The position numbers and the translations under genes are program-made. Below are positions 1 through 7,454 of a DNA stretch of 64,000 nt, piece after piece. Below the pieces are notes generated by a model. That model searched no databases. It was not told the DNA's origin and worked only from the letters and a program-made list of their open reading frames with translations. Each line of letters opens with the position of its first letter. Positions within the stretch are counted from its first letter, which is position 1. The DNA comes from Ideonella sp. (lineage in GTDB: Bacteria > Pseudomonadota > Gammaproteobacteria > Burkholderiales > Burkholderiaceae_C), in contig NZ_JADJDO010000001.1 of the NCBI RefSeq assembly GCF_016702655.1, forward strand, positions 616,455-680,454, given 5' to 3'.

Positions 1-373
1 GCAGGCCATCGGCGACGCCGATGCGCGGCTTGGCAACGAAGTCGACCGCGCCGAGCTCGAGCGCCTTGAGCGTCACGTCGGCGCCGCGCTCGGTCAGCGT
101 CGAGACCATCACGACCGGCATCGGGCGCAGGCGCATCAGGCGCGACAGGAACTCGATGCCGTCCATGCGCGGCATCTCGACATCGAGCGTGATCACGTCC
201 GGGTCGAGTTCGCGGATCATCTCGCGCGCGGCGAGCGGATCGGGCGCGGTGCCGATGCAGGCCATGTCGGGCTCGCGGTTGATGATCTCGGCGAGCAGGC
301 TGCGCACCAGCGCCGAATCGTCGACCACCACGACGCGGGTCTTGTCCATGGTCTTGCTGTGTCCCGTTTCCAT
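1..373 (-). CDS. cheB: CheB chemotaxis methylesterase, N-terminal part (cut by window edge)
   Basis: Only the first ~124 codons lie in the window. They form a response-regulator receiver domain: the acidic pair in VVVDDSALVR, the phosphoacceptor Asp in LDVEMPRMDG, the Ser/Thr switch in VMVSTLTERG and the conserved Lys in FVAKPRIG. VEMPRMDGIEFL is typical of CheB. The methylesterase domain would lie beyond the edge. The protein removes methyl groups from, or deamidates, chemoreceptors when phosphorylated by CheA. The ATG at 373 comes three bases after the cheD stop, so the gene is the third of a leftward cheR-cheD-cheB operon. An internal ATG eight codons later is an alternative start. Confidence 0.93.
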   Translation of the reverse strand, partial: METGHSKTMDKTRVVVVDDSALVRSLLAEIINREPDMACIGTAPDPLAAREMIRELDPDVITLDVEMPRMDGIEFLSRLMRLRPMPVVMVSTLTERGADVTLKALELGAVDFVAKPRIGVADGL

Positions 374-376
374 GCG

Positions 377-1021
377 TCAGAAGAGATCGACCGAGCCCGC
401 CGCGGACGGCAGCACCCTCAGCGCTGCTCTGCGCTCGTCGGCCACCAGCGCTGCCGCGCGCGCGGGTGCGAGGCGCCTGACCAGCGCCTTGCCGGTCGCA
501 GGCAGGAAGCAGACCTTGCGCGCATGGATGCCACGCACGTCGCTGCTGACCACCGCAATGCGCTCGGTCTGCAGGTAGTCGAGCACGAAGCGCGTGTTGC
601 GCTCGCCAATGTCCTGGCTTGCCAATCCGGCAACGACCTGGCCGCCGCCGAAGACCTTGGCCTCGAGCGTGGCTCGGGAGGCGCCGCGCTTGAGCAGTTC
701 GTTGACGAGCAGTTCCATCGCGAACAGGCCGTAGCGTCCGGCGATCTCCGGCGCCTCGTCGTCGTCGCCTGCGCCCTCGGGCAGCATGAAGTGGTTCAGA
801 CCGCCAACCCTGGCGCGTCGGTCCCACAGGCAGGTGGCGATGCACGAACCGAGCGTGGTCATGATGAGCAGTGACGCGTCGTCGTCGACGAAGTACTCGC
901 CCGGCATGACCTTGACCGCCTCGCATCCGAACTGCGCCTCGAACCAGAAGAACGACGCCTCGCCCGGCTTGCGCGGGCGGGCCCTGAGCGAGGCCAGGCG
1001 CGAGGTCATGGCATCAGACAC
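377..1021 (-). CDS. cheD: CheD chemoreceptor glutamine deamidase
   Basis: A 214-residue CheD. The catalytic Cys is about residue 60 in TTLGSCIATC and the His about residue 77 in GGLNHFMLP, the diagnostic pair of the family. CheD deamidates glutamines on chemoreceptor signalling domains and in some species binds CheC. The start overlaps the last codons of cheR by 8 bases, and the stop lies three bases before cheB, so the three genes are co-translated. An in-frame Met four codons later (MTSRL) is an alternative start. The length is close to the usual 160-230 residues. Confidence 0.95.
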   Translation of the reverse strand: MSDAMTSRLASLRARPRKPGEASFFWFEAQFGCEAVKVMPGEYFVDDDASLLIMTTLGSCIATCLWDRRARVGGLNHFMLPEGAGDDDEAPEIAGRYGLFAMELLVNELLKRGASRATLEAKVFGGGQVVAGLASQDIGERNTRFVLDYLQTERIAVVSSDVRGIHARKVCFLPATGKALVRRLAPARAAALVADERRAALRVLPSAAGSVDLF

Positions 1022-1859
1022 GCTCGTAGACCGTCTTGCCGCGCAGGCGGAAGAGGTCGCGCGCGCCGGCGAGGTTTTCGGAGTGGCCGGCGAACAGCAG
1101 CCCCTGCGGCTGCAGCGCGCGGTGCATGCGCTCGAGCACGAGGCGCTGCGTCGGCGCGTCGAAGTAGATCATCACGTTGCGGCAGAAAACGATGTCGAAG
1201 CGCTCGCCGAGCGACCCGCCCTCGCCCACCAGGTTGTGGGCCCGGAAGCTGAGCAGGCGCTGCAGTTCGGGCTTGACGCGGATCAGCCCGGCATGGGCGC
1301 CCCTGCCGCGCAGGAAGTGGCGCTTGAGCCGTTCGCCCGACAGGCCGTGCGCCGTGGCGGGGTAGATGCCGCGCTCGGCAACGGCCAGCACATGGGTATC
1401 GATGTCGCTGGCGACGATCGTCACCGGCGCGTCAGGCCCCAGGGACTCGGCCACCGTCATCGCGAGCGAGTACGGCTCCTCGCCCGTGGAGGCGGCGTTG
1501 CACCACAGGCGCAGGCGTTCGCCCTGGCGCCGCTGCAGTTCGGCCCCGAGGAGCGCGAAGTGGTGCCCCTCGCGGAAAAAGGACGTCAGGTTGGTCGTCA
1601 GGCAGTTGACGAAGGCCTGCCACTCCTGTTCGGCCGACTCTCCCTGCGCGCGCTCGAGCCACTGCAGGTAGGAGCCGAACGAGCGATGGCCGAGCTCGCG
1701 CAGCCGACGCGACAGGCGGCTGTAGACCATCGCCTGCTTGCCCGCCTGCAGGCTGATGCCGGCGCGGCGATGAATCAGCGCGCGCACGCGGTCGAAGTCG
1801 TCGTTGCCGAAGGCGAACTCGGCACCGGCGGAGGCGGGGCGGGTTGAATGGGCGCTCAC
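1014..1859 (-). CDS. cheR: CheR chemotaxis protein methyltransferase
   Basis: SAM-dependent methyltransferase that methylates glutamates on chemoreceptors. The N-terminal helical domain spans about residues 15-85. The catalytic domain shows LTTNLTSFFRE (about 88-97), the SAM-binding AASTGEEPYS (about 122-131), ASDID and CRNVMIYF. The GTG at 1859 is preferred because it gives 281 residues, the normal CheR length. The frame stays open to 2000, but the extra 47 residues are Pro/Ala-rich and unlike the family. A run of nine G on the + strand (nine C in the transcript) sits just upstream of this start. First gene of the cheR-cheD-cheB operon, behind a FliA-like promoter. Confidence 0.92.
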   Translation of the reverse strand: MSAHSTRPASAGAEFAFGNDDFDRVRALIHRRAGISLQAGKQAMVYSRLSRRLRELGHRSFGSYLQWLERAQGESAEQEWQAFVNCLTTNLTSFFREGHHFALLGAELQRRQGERLRLWCNAASTGEEPYSLAMTVAESLGPDAPVTIVASDIDTHVLAVAERGIYPATAHGLSGERLKRHFLRGRGAHAGLIRVKPELQRLLSFRAHNLVGEGGSLGERFDIVFCRNVMIYFDAPTQRLVLERMHRALQPQGLLFAGHSENLAGARDLFRLRGKTVYERV

Positions 1860-1910
1860 TTGGGGGGGGGCAAGGGTCAGGCCGGCAGACGACGGCGCAG
1901 CCTGCGCGGG

Positions 1911-1937
1911 ATATCGGCCCGCCCAGGGTGAACCTGA
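1911..1937 (-). promoter_or_regulatory. FliA (sigma-28)-like promoter for cheR-cheD-cheB
   Basis: Reading leftward, TCAGGTTC is followed after exactly 11 bases by GCCGATAT. The sigma-28 consensus is TAAAGTTT-N11-GCCGATAA, so 5 of 8 and 7 of 8 positions match with the correct spacing. It lies about 50 bases before the cheR GTG. Control by the flagellar sigma factor is established for chemotaxis genes in many proteobacteria. Here it is inferred from the match only. Confidence 0.65.
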
Positions 1938-1996
1938 GAGTGTGAGAAGCAATCCCCACAGGCGGCCGCCGAGGCGCGCCAGTTGCGCGCAGCGGC

Positions 1997-2023
1997 TCAA
2001 CTCCGGCCCGAGGCGTCCGATAT
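1997..2023 (+). promoter_or_regulatory. Weaker FliA-like promoter for cheY-cheZ
   Basis: TCAACTCC, then exactly 11 bases, then TCCGATAT. This matches the sigma-28 consensus at 4 of 8 and 6 of 8 positions with the correct spacing. It points toward cheY, whose GTG lies 45 bases downstream. It mirrors the stronger site on the other strand 60 bases away, which makes it more believable than either would be alone. Confidence 0.45.
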
Positions 2024-2067
2024 GCCGGCGTCATCCCTGCCTTGCCTTGCCTTGCCGAGAGCCGTTC

Positions 2068-2466
2068 GTGTCCGTCCCTTCCAGCCTCAGGTTTCTGATC
2101 GTCGACGACTTCGTGACCATGCGCCGCATCGTGCGCAGCCTGTTGCGCGAGATGGGCTGCGCGTCGACCGAGGAGGCCGAGGACGGCGCCACCGCGCTGC
2201 AACTGCTGCGCTCGACGGCATGCGACTTCGTGGTGTCGGACATCAACATGCCCAACATGAACGGCTTCGAACTGCTCAAGGCGATCAAGGCCGACGAAAC
2301 CCTGGCCCACCTGCCGGTGCTGATGGTCACCGCCGAGGCGCGCCGCGAGGACATCGTGCAGGCTGCGCAGTTCGGCGCGGCGGGCTACATCGTCAAGCCC
2401 TTCACCAAGGCCACGCTGGAAGAGAAGGTGACCCGGATCCTGCAGCAGTTCGCGATCGCGGCATGA
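2068..2466 (+). CDS. cheY: CheY chemotaxis response regulator
   Basis: Single receiver domain of 132 residues with no output domain. The expected CheY residues are present: the acidic pair at about 13-14 (FLIVDDF), phosphoacceptor Asp at about 58 (SDINMPN), Thr at about 88 (VTAEA) and Lys at about 110 (IVKPF). Phosphorylated by CheA, it binds the flagellar motor switch. The GTG at 2068 gives family length, with a weak GAGAG purine stretch upstream. The frame is open back to 1804, but that part is unlike CheY. It is followed 56 bases later by cheZ, its phosphatase. Confidence 0.93.
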   Translation: MSVPSSLRFLIVDDFVTMRRIVRSLLREMGCASTEEAEDGATALQLLRSTACDFVVSDINMPNMNGFELLKAIKADETLAHLPVLMVTAEARREDIVQAAQFGAAGYIVKPFTKATLEEKVTRILQQFAIAA

Positions 2467-2522
2467 GCCCGCTGAGCCGCCCCAAGGGCGAATACCGGAG
2501 TGCGCAGCACGAAGGAGTTCCA

Positions 2523-3116
2523 GTGAACACGATGCATCCAAAGGACCTTCCTGCAGCGCCGGCAGCGCCCGAGGTGTTCCGCCAACTCGGGCTGCTGACG
2601 CGCCAGTTGCACGACGCGCTGACGCAGCTCGGCCTGATGCCCCGGCTGCAGCAATCGGCCGCGGGCCTGCCCGACGCGCGCAGCCGGCTCGACTTCATCG
2701 CGCGCAAGACCGGCGAGGCGGCCGACAAGGTGCTGACCGCGGTCGAGCGCGCCAAGCAGGAGCAGGCCACCATCCTCGATACGGCGCGGCGCATCATCGC
2801 CAGCGAGGCGCAAGGCGTGCCTGCCCTGGCCGCGCTTGCCGCCGCCGCAGCGCGCCGCACCGACGAGCAGCTGACCCACATCATGCTGGCGCAGGACTTC
2901 CACGATCTCACCGGGCAGGTCGTGGCGCAGGTCGTCGCACTCGCGATCGATCTCGAGGACGCACTCGTGAATCTGCTCGTGCAGGCGGTGCCGGTCGAGC
3001 CGCCGGCGCGCGCCGAGCCCGCGGGGCTGGCCGGGCCGCAGTACGAACCCGGCCGCAGCGACGTCGTCGCCAGCCAGCGCGAAGTGGACGAACTGCTCGC
3101 GAGCCTGGGGTTCTGA
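2523..3116 (+). CDS. cheZ: CheZ phosphatase of CheY-P
   Basis: A 197-residue, mostly helical protein. The catalytic segment AQDFHDLTGQ holds the conserved Asp (about 128) and Gln (about 132) spaced as in E. coli Asp143/Gln147. The C-terminus EVDELLASLGF matches the CheY-binding tail that ends CheZ. A strong ribosome-binding site AAGGAG (2512-2517) sits five bases before the GTG at 2523, which fixes the start. It ends two bases before the convergent peptidase gene, with no terminator hairpin between them. Confidence 0.95.
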   Translation: MNTMHPKDLPAAPAAPEVFRQLGLLTRQLHDALTQLGLMPRLQQSAAGLPDARSRLDFIARKTGEAADKVLTAVERAKQEQATILDTARRIIASEAQGVPALAALAAAAARRTDEQLTHIMLAQDFHDLTGQVVAQVVALAIDLEDALVNLLVQAVPVEPPARAEPAGLAGPQYEPGRSDVVASQREVDELLASLGF

Positions 3117-3117
3117 C

Positions 3118-4089
3118 CTACCTGAGCGGCGCGACGGCCCGCAGCGCCCGCACGGCGCCGCTGCCGATCGCGGCGCCGAAGCGATTGGCCAGGCGCTCGG
3201 CGAAGTTCTCGTGCGGCGTGTAGTCGATGACCGTCTCGGCCTTGACGACTTCGCGCGCCACGTAGTCGAGGTTGCCGAGGTGGTCGACGAGGCCGTTCTC
3301 GACCGCCTGCTGGCCGTTCCAGAACAGGCCCGAGAAGGTCTCGGGCGTGACCTTGAGCCGATCGCCGCGGCCCTGCTTGACGACGTCGATGAACTGCTGG
3401 TGGATCTGGTCGATCATCGCCTGCGCGTAGGCGAGCTGCCGCTCCGACTGCGGAGAGAACGGGTCGAGCATGCCCTTGTTGTCGCCGGCCGTCAGCATGC
3501 GGCGCTCGACGCCGAGCTTTTCCATCGTGCCGACGAAGCCGAAGCCGTCGATCAGCACGCCGATCGAACCGACGATCGAGGCCTTGTCGGCATAGATCTC
3601 GTCGGCGGCGACGGCAATGTAGTACGCGCCCGAGGCGCAGGTGTCTTCGACCACGGCGTAGACCTTCTTCTTGTGCAGCGCCTTCAGGCGCAGGATCTCG
3701 TCGTTGATGATGCCTGCCTGCACCGGGCTGCCGCCGGGCGAGTTGATGCGCAGCACCACGGCCTGCGCCGAATCGTCCTCGAAGGCGCTCGTGAGTGCCG
3801 AGACGAGGTTCTCGGCGCTGGCTTCGCTGCCGGCGTCGATCTCGCCGCGGACCTCGATCAGCGCGGTGTGCGGGCCGGCCGGCACGGCGGCATGGTTGCG
3901 CTGCGCGACCAGCACCAGCGCAAGGAAAACGAAGAACGCCAGCCACGCGAGGCGAAAGAAGATGCGCCAGCGGCGCTCGCTGCGCCGGTCGCGGATGTAG
4001 TCGCGCGCAAGTTGCTCGGCCAGGGCGTTCCAGTCGCCGGCAGGGCGTTGCGGTTCGGCCGAGGCAACGGGAATTTCGGGAAAGCTCAT
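3118..4089 (-). CDS. sppA: S49-family signal-peptide peptidase (SppA, 36K type)
   Basis: A 323-residue inner-membrane protease with a short cytoplasmic N-terminus and one membrane segment at about residues 43-62. The S49 domain faces the periplasm. RINSPGGSP and DTCASGAYYIA are visible. The catalytic Ser is about 153 and the general-base Lys about 205 (GDNKGML), 52 residues apart as in Bacillus SppA. The family degrades cleaved signal peptides and other membrane-embedded peptides. The start overlaps the Rieske gene stop (ATGA). It is the last gene of the leftward rluC-osmC-gph-Rieske-sppA operon. Confidence 0.9.
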   Translation of the reverse strand: MSFPEIPVASAEPQRPAGDWNALAEQLARDYIRDRRSERRWRIFFRLAWLAFFVFLALVLVAQRNHAAVPAGPHTALIEVRGEIDAGSEASAENLVSALTSAFEDDSAQAVVLRINSPGGSPVQAGIINDEILRLKALHKKKVYAVVEDTCASGAYYIAVAADEIYADKASIVGSIGVLIDGFGFVGTMEKLGVERRMLTAGDNKGMLDPFSPQSERQLAYAQAMIDQIHQQFIDVVKQGRGDRLKVTPETFSGLFWNGQQAVENGLVDHLGNLDYVAREVVKAETVIDYTPHENFAERLANRFGAAIGSGAVRALRAVAPLR

Positions 4090-4496
4090 GGCGGACTTTC
4101 AGGAGCGCTACCTTCGTCGTCGAGGGCCGGGCGCGTGTCGCGGGAAGGATACCAATAGACCGCCCCGCCCTGCTCGCGCACGTCGAGCGCCGTCAGGCTG
4201 CCGCGGCCGCAGGGCCCGCCGGCACAACGGCCGGTGAGCGGCTCGTACTCGGCGCCATGCGTGGCGCACAGGATGAACTCCTGGCGGCTGTCGAGGAACT
4301 CGCCCGGCTGCCAGTCCATCTCGGCCGGCACATGCACACAGCGGTTCAGGTAGGCCACCACGCGGCCTTCGAAGCGCAGCGCAAAGGCGCGCGCCGGCTC
4401 ACGCCATTGCAGCACGTCGAACAGCAGCGCCCGCCCCTTCTCGGCGAGCTCGGCGCTCGCGCACAGGCGCACCGGCCGCGATCCGGCCTCAGCCAT
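4086..4496 (-). CDS. Rieske [2Fe-2S] ferredoxin-like protein
   Basis: A 136-residue soluble protein made of a single Rieske domain. The cluster ligands are C53 and H55 in NRCVHVP, and C77 and H80 in CATHGAEY, followed by the GRCAGGPC loop. There is no membrane anchor and no oxygenase partner nearby, so the redox partner is unknown. The ATG at 4496 overlaps the stop of the upstream phosphatase gene by 8 bases. The frame is open to 4616, but that stretch lies inside the phosphatase gene and is not Rieske-like. This gene commonly sits between gph-like and sppA genes in Burkholderiales. Confidence 0.87.
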   Translation of the reverse strand: MAEAGSRPVRLCASAELAEKGRALLFDVLQWREPARAFALRFEGRVVAYLNRCVHVPAEMDWQPGEFLDSRQEFILCATHGAEYEPLTGRCAGGPCGRGSLTALDVREQGGAVYWYPSRDTRPALDDEGSAPESPP

Positions 4497-5148
4497 GTTC
4501 GAGCAACCAGGCGCGCAGTTCGGCAATGCTGTGCACCACCTGGCGCGGCTCGAGGCCGGCCAGCGCCGCCGGCTCGTGCGCGCCGTAGGCCACCGCCAGG
4601 CTCGCGGTGCCGGCATTCGCGGCGAGTTGCAGGTCGTGCGTCGTGTCGCCGATCATCAGCGTTCGCGCCGGATCGGTATCGAGCTCGGCCATCAGCTCGA
4701 GCAGCATGCGCGGGTGCGGCTTGGAGGCCGTTTCGTCGGCGGTGCGGGTGGCGTCGAACACGCCGCGCAGGCGCGCCGAGCCGAGCGCTTCGTCGAGGCC
4801 GATGCGCATCTTGCCCGTCGCCACCGCGAGCAGATGCCGGCGCTGCTTCAACTCGTGCAGCAGCCCCAGCGCGCCCTCGAACAGCAGCAGCTCGTGCTGG
4901 CGAGCGAGGTAATGCTGGCGGTAGCGCACGGCGAGCTCGCCGTAGCGCTCGGGTGGCAGGCTGGGCGCGGCATGCAGCAGCGCATCGCGCAGTCCGAGGC
5001 CGATGACGTAGCTCGCGTCGCGGTCGCTCGGTACCGGCAGGCCGAGGTCGGCGCAGGAGTCCTGGATGCAGCGCGTGATCAGCGCCGTCGAGTCGAACAG
5101 CGTGCCGTCCCAGTCGAAGACGACGAGGTCGAACTGGCGCAGTTTCAT
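4489..5148 (-). CDS. gph: HAD-family hydrolase, phosphoglycolate phosphatase-like
   Basis: A 219-residue HAD-IA hydrolase. Motif I is FDWDGTLFDS with nucleophile Asp about 12 and acid Asp about 14. A later Thr and Lys provide motifs II and III, and motif IV is MIGDTTHDLQLA. The helical cap lies between motifs I and II. The fold hydrolyses small phosphoesters. Phosphoglycolate is the usual assigned substrate but cannot be proven from sequence. The ATG at 5148 (MKLRQFD) is chosen because the upstream extension runs into a palindromic repeat. Confidence 0.85.
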   Translation of the reverse strand: MKLRQFDLVVFDWDGTLFDSTALITRCIQDSCADLGLPVPSDRDASYVIGLGLRDALLHAAPSLPPERYGELAVRYRQHYLARQHELLLFEGALGLLHELKQRRHLLAVATGKMRIGLDEALGSARLRGVFDATRTADETASKPHPRMLLELMAELDTDPARTLMIGDTTHDLQLAANAGTASLAVAYGAHEPAALAGLEPRQVVHSIAELRAWLLEHG

Positions 5149-5153
5149 GCTTG

Positions 5154-5234
5154 TCTCGGTCGGCGCCGGGCCGCTCCCAAGCCGACCGAGATCCCCCTCG
5201 GGGGGGCGACGCCGCAGGCGTCTTGGGGGCCCCA
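5154..5234. repeat. REP-like nested palindromes between osmC-like gene and gph
   Basis: An 11-bp perfect inverted repeat (5154-5164 with 5181-5191) is followed by a CCCTC/GGGGGGG stretch, a GACGCC-GCA-GGCGTC hairpin and CTTGGGGGCCCC. The part from about 5198 (CTCGGGGGGGCGACG, later CTTGGGG) resembles the insertion inside era near 13.8 kb. This suggests a dispersed repeat family. Confidence 0.55.
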
Positions 5235-5235
5235 T

Positions 5236-5706
5236 TCAGTCATGGAGCGGCTCGCAGCGCACGTCGGCGGTCACCGACGAGGCGATGAAACAGGCCTCGT
5301 GGGCGCGGTGGTGCAAGGCCTCGATCGCCTCGCGCGTGGGCGCAGCTAGTCCGCCGCAGGCGACGCGCGGGCGCAGCGTCACGCGCGTCATCGCGAGCTT
5401 GCCCTGCGCGTTGCGTCCGAGCGTGCCGTCCGCGGTGTCCTCGTACGAGTCGACGCGCCAGCCCTGCTCGGCCGCAAGCGACAGGAACCACAGCATGTGG
5501 CAGCTTGCGAGCGACGCGACGAAGGCCTCCTCGGGATCGACACCGGCCGGATCCGACATCGGCAGCGGCACGATCTGCGGCGAGCTCGACGCCAGGACCT
5601 CGCCCCCGCCGTCGAAGCGCCAGACATGGGCGCGCGAATAGCGGTTATCGGTGAATGGGGCGTCGGCACCGCGCCGCCAGGCAATCGTGGCTTGGTAGGT
5701 GGACAT
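5236..5706 (-). CDS. OsmC/Ohr-family protein
   Basis: A 156-residue OsmC-like protein. The first redox Cys is in LASCHMLWFLS at the start of the long central helix. The second is in HEACFIASSV near the C-terminus, matching the two-Cys peroxidase arrangement of the family. The family reduces organic hydroperoxides with thiols. The FDGGGEVLASSSP segment is characteristic of the OsmC rather than the Ohr branch. It lies 15 bases downstream of the pseudouridine synthase gene and is probably co-transcribed. Confidence 0.85.
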   Translation of the reverse strand: MSTYQATIAWRRGADAPFTDNRYSRAHVWRFDGGGEVLASSSPQIVPLPMSDPAGVDPEEAFVASLASCHMLWFLSLAAEQGWRVDSYEDTADGTLGRNAQGKLAMTRVTLRPRVACGGLAAPTREAIEALHHRAHEACFIASSVTADVRCEPLHD

Positions 5707-5721
5707 GGGTTTGCAGTCGGT

Positions 5722-6735
5722 TCAGTGTCTGGCCAAGGGCCCCAGCGCGGCCATCAAGGCAGTGAATTCTGAAGGCAGAGGCGCTTCGAGCTCGATCACC
5801 TCGCCGGTGGCGGGATGTTCGAAGCGCAGCCGGCGAGCGTGCAGGAACATGCGCTCGAAGCGCTGGCCGGCGAGGCGCTCGCCGCGCGCCAGGGCCCGGT
5901 TGAGCGCGAAGTCGCCGTACTTCGGGTCGCCGACGATCGGGTGCCCTTCATGCGCGAGGTGGACCCGGATCTGGTGCGTGCGGCCGGTCTTGATCGTCAC
6001 GTCGAGGAGCGCGAATGCAGGCCACGCCGCGGCAACGGCGACGAGCGAGATCGAACGCCGGCCGTCGGCATGGTCGGCAGCGACGACGCGCACATGGCGC
6101 TCGCCGGCGGCGTCTTGCGTCTTGTGCAGCGCAAGGTCGATGACCTTGCGCGACGCCGGCCAGGCGCCGGCAACGAACGCTGCGTAGGTCTTGCCCGTCT
6201 CCCGACGCCGGAACTGCTCTTGCAGCGCGAGCAGCGCCGAACGCTTCTTGGCCACGAGCAGCAGGCCCGAGGTTTCCTTGTCGAGCCGGTGCACGAGTTC
6301 GAGAAAGCGGGCTTCGGGCCGCGCGCGGCGCAACTGCTCGATGACGCCGAAGCTGACCCCACTGCCGCCGTGGACGGCAACGCCGGCCGGCTTGTCGAGC
6401 GCGATCAGCACCTCGTCTTCCCAGACGACCGGGAACTCGCGCGCCGGCGCGGGCGGTCGCCGGCCGAAGGCAGGCGACGTCCGCATCGGGGGCAGGCGCA
6501 GTTCGTCGCCGAGCGCGAGGCGCGTGTCGGCCGCTGCGCGGCCCTTGTTGACGCGCACTTCGCCGGAGCGGATCACACGATAGACGTGCGTCTTCGGGAC
6601 GCCCTTCCAGTGCCTGATCAGGAAATTGTCCAGCCGCTGACCTTCCGAGCCCTCGTCGACACGCAGGCGCTGCACTTGCGGCACCGACTCGGTCACCTGG
6701 GCCGAATGGGCAGGATTGGGGGCGCTTTTCGCCAC
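5722..6735 (-). CDS. rluC: 23S rRNA pseudouridine synthase RluC
   Basis: N-terminal S4 RNA-binding domain (about residues 20-90, with GQRLDNFLIRHWKGVPKTHV) then an RluA-type catalytic domain. The catalytic Asp is in LVHRLDKETSGLLL, and KTGRTHQIRVH and GDPKYGD are further family motifs. RluC makes pseudouridine in 23S rRNA. It is divergent from rne, the same arrangement as in E. coli. The GTG at 6735 gives 337 residues. The frame is open to a GTG at 6774, and neither start has a clear ribosome-binding site. Confidence 0.93.
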   Translation of the reverse strand: MAKSAPNPAHSAQVTESVPQVQRLRVDEGSEGQRLDNFLIRHWKGVPKTHVYRVIRSGEVRVNKGRAAADTRLALGDELRLPPMRTSPAFGRRPPAPAREFPVVWEDEVLIALDKPAGVAVHGGSGVSFGVIEQLRRARPEARFLELVHRLDKETSGLLLVAKKRSALLALQEQFRRRETGKTYAAFVAGAWPASRKVIDLALHKTQDAAGERHVRVVAADHADGRRSISLVAVAAAWPAFALLDVTIKTGRTHQIRVHLAHEGHPIVGDPKYGDFALNRALARGERLAGQRFERMFLHARRLRFEHPATGEVIELEAPLPSEFTALMAALGPLARH

Positions 6736-6759
6736 GCCGCGCGCGCCGCCTTTGCCCTC

Positions 6760-6765
6760 TATAAT
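6760..6765 (+). promoter_or_regulatory. Candidate -10 box for rne
   Basis: A perfect TATAAT on the + strand between rluC and rne. No good -35 hexamer lies 16-18 bases upstream. If used, it would give an rne transcript with a leader of about 680 bases. Confidence 0.35.
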
Positions 6766-6774
6766 GCGTTGCAC

Positions 6775-7454
6775 GGCGCTTCTGCTCTAAGTAATTGATT
6801 TTCCGGGATTTTAAGGCTCCCGAGCAGGCGCGGCGCGACGGCACGACCCTGCCAAGGGGCCGGGCCGAACCAGGTGATGCAACGCCCGCTTCGTGCGGCA
6901 GGCTTTCGGGCACCGGCGTGCCGGAGCGGCCGGGCTAGGCAGGCGGCAGAGCAGACGAAAGAAAAGAACAACTCCCGGGCGGGTGCTGCGACGCACGTGC
7001 GGGGGACAGACAAGGGTTTCAAGGCGGGAGCCAGTTTGCAGTCTGTCGGCGCCATGCGCGCAGGCAAGGCGGCGCAGGCTCCAGCCAGCGTCAAGTGACG
7101 ACGACACGCATGTTGCTCCCGGCCCTCGCGGCACCCTCCCCATACCGACCCTCGCACCCGCTAGCTGCGGCTGTGCGCCGCGTCGCCATGGTCGGAGACC
7201 GCCTGTCGCTCCGGGGCCTGCGCCTCGCCACTGCAACGCACGCGCCAACGCTGCCCGGCTCCGCCGACGTCGATCTCCCGATCGGCTGACGACGAGGCCC
7301 GGCGGTCCAGGGCGATTCCTTCAGCAAGACTTCTTTTCGCGTTTCTCGTGCATCTTTTCGAGGCAGCGGCCTGACCTGTTCAGGCCGCTGCCGGCAGTGA
7401 TGCGCCAAGCGTCCGCTCGAATGTAGCGGCGGTAGGCGCGAAGGAGTGCACGAC
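6775..7454 (+). promoter_or_regulatory. Long rne leader region (no gene)
   Basis: About 680 bases separate the rluC start from the rne ATG and hold no credible gene; short frames here lack ribosome-binding sites and known motifs. The proximal part has small hairpins, such as GGCAC-CGGC-GTGCC near 6910. The distal part is pyrimidine-rich (7330-7360) and then forms a strong hairpin. In E. coli and pseudomonads the rne leader lets RNase E cut its own mRNA. The layout here suggests an analogous but sequence-unrelated control region. Confidence 0.5.
7362..7392 (+). promoter_or_regulatory. Perfect 13-bp stem-loop in the rne leader
   Basis: Arms 7362-7374 and 7380-7392 are exact reverse complements around a five-base loop, CCTGT. 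The hairpin follows a U-rich single-strand-like stretch (7331-7360) and ends 62 bases before the rne start codon. There is no trailing T-run, so it is not an intrinsic terminator. It is a candidate recognition element for RNase E autoregulation. Confidence 0.6.

Noticed and set aside
1860..2000. A 47-residue N-terminal extension of CheR
   Set aside because: It would run through the nine-C tract and the FliA-like promoter and has no similarity to CheR.
6893..7426. A 177-residue frame and shorter ones in the rne leader
   Set aside because: No ribosome-binding site, Arg-rich shadow-like composition, and it crosses the perfect hairpin.
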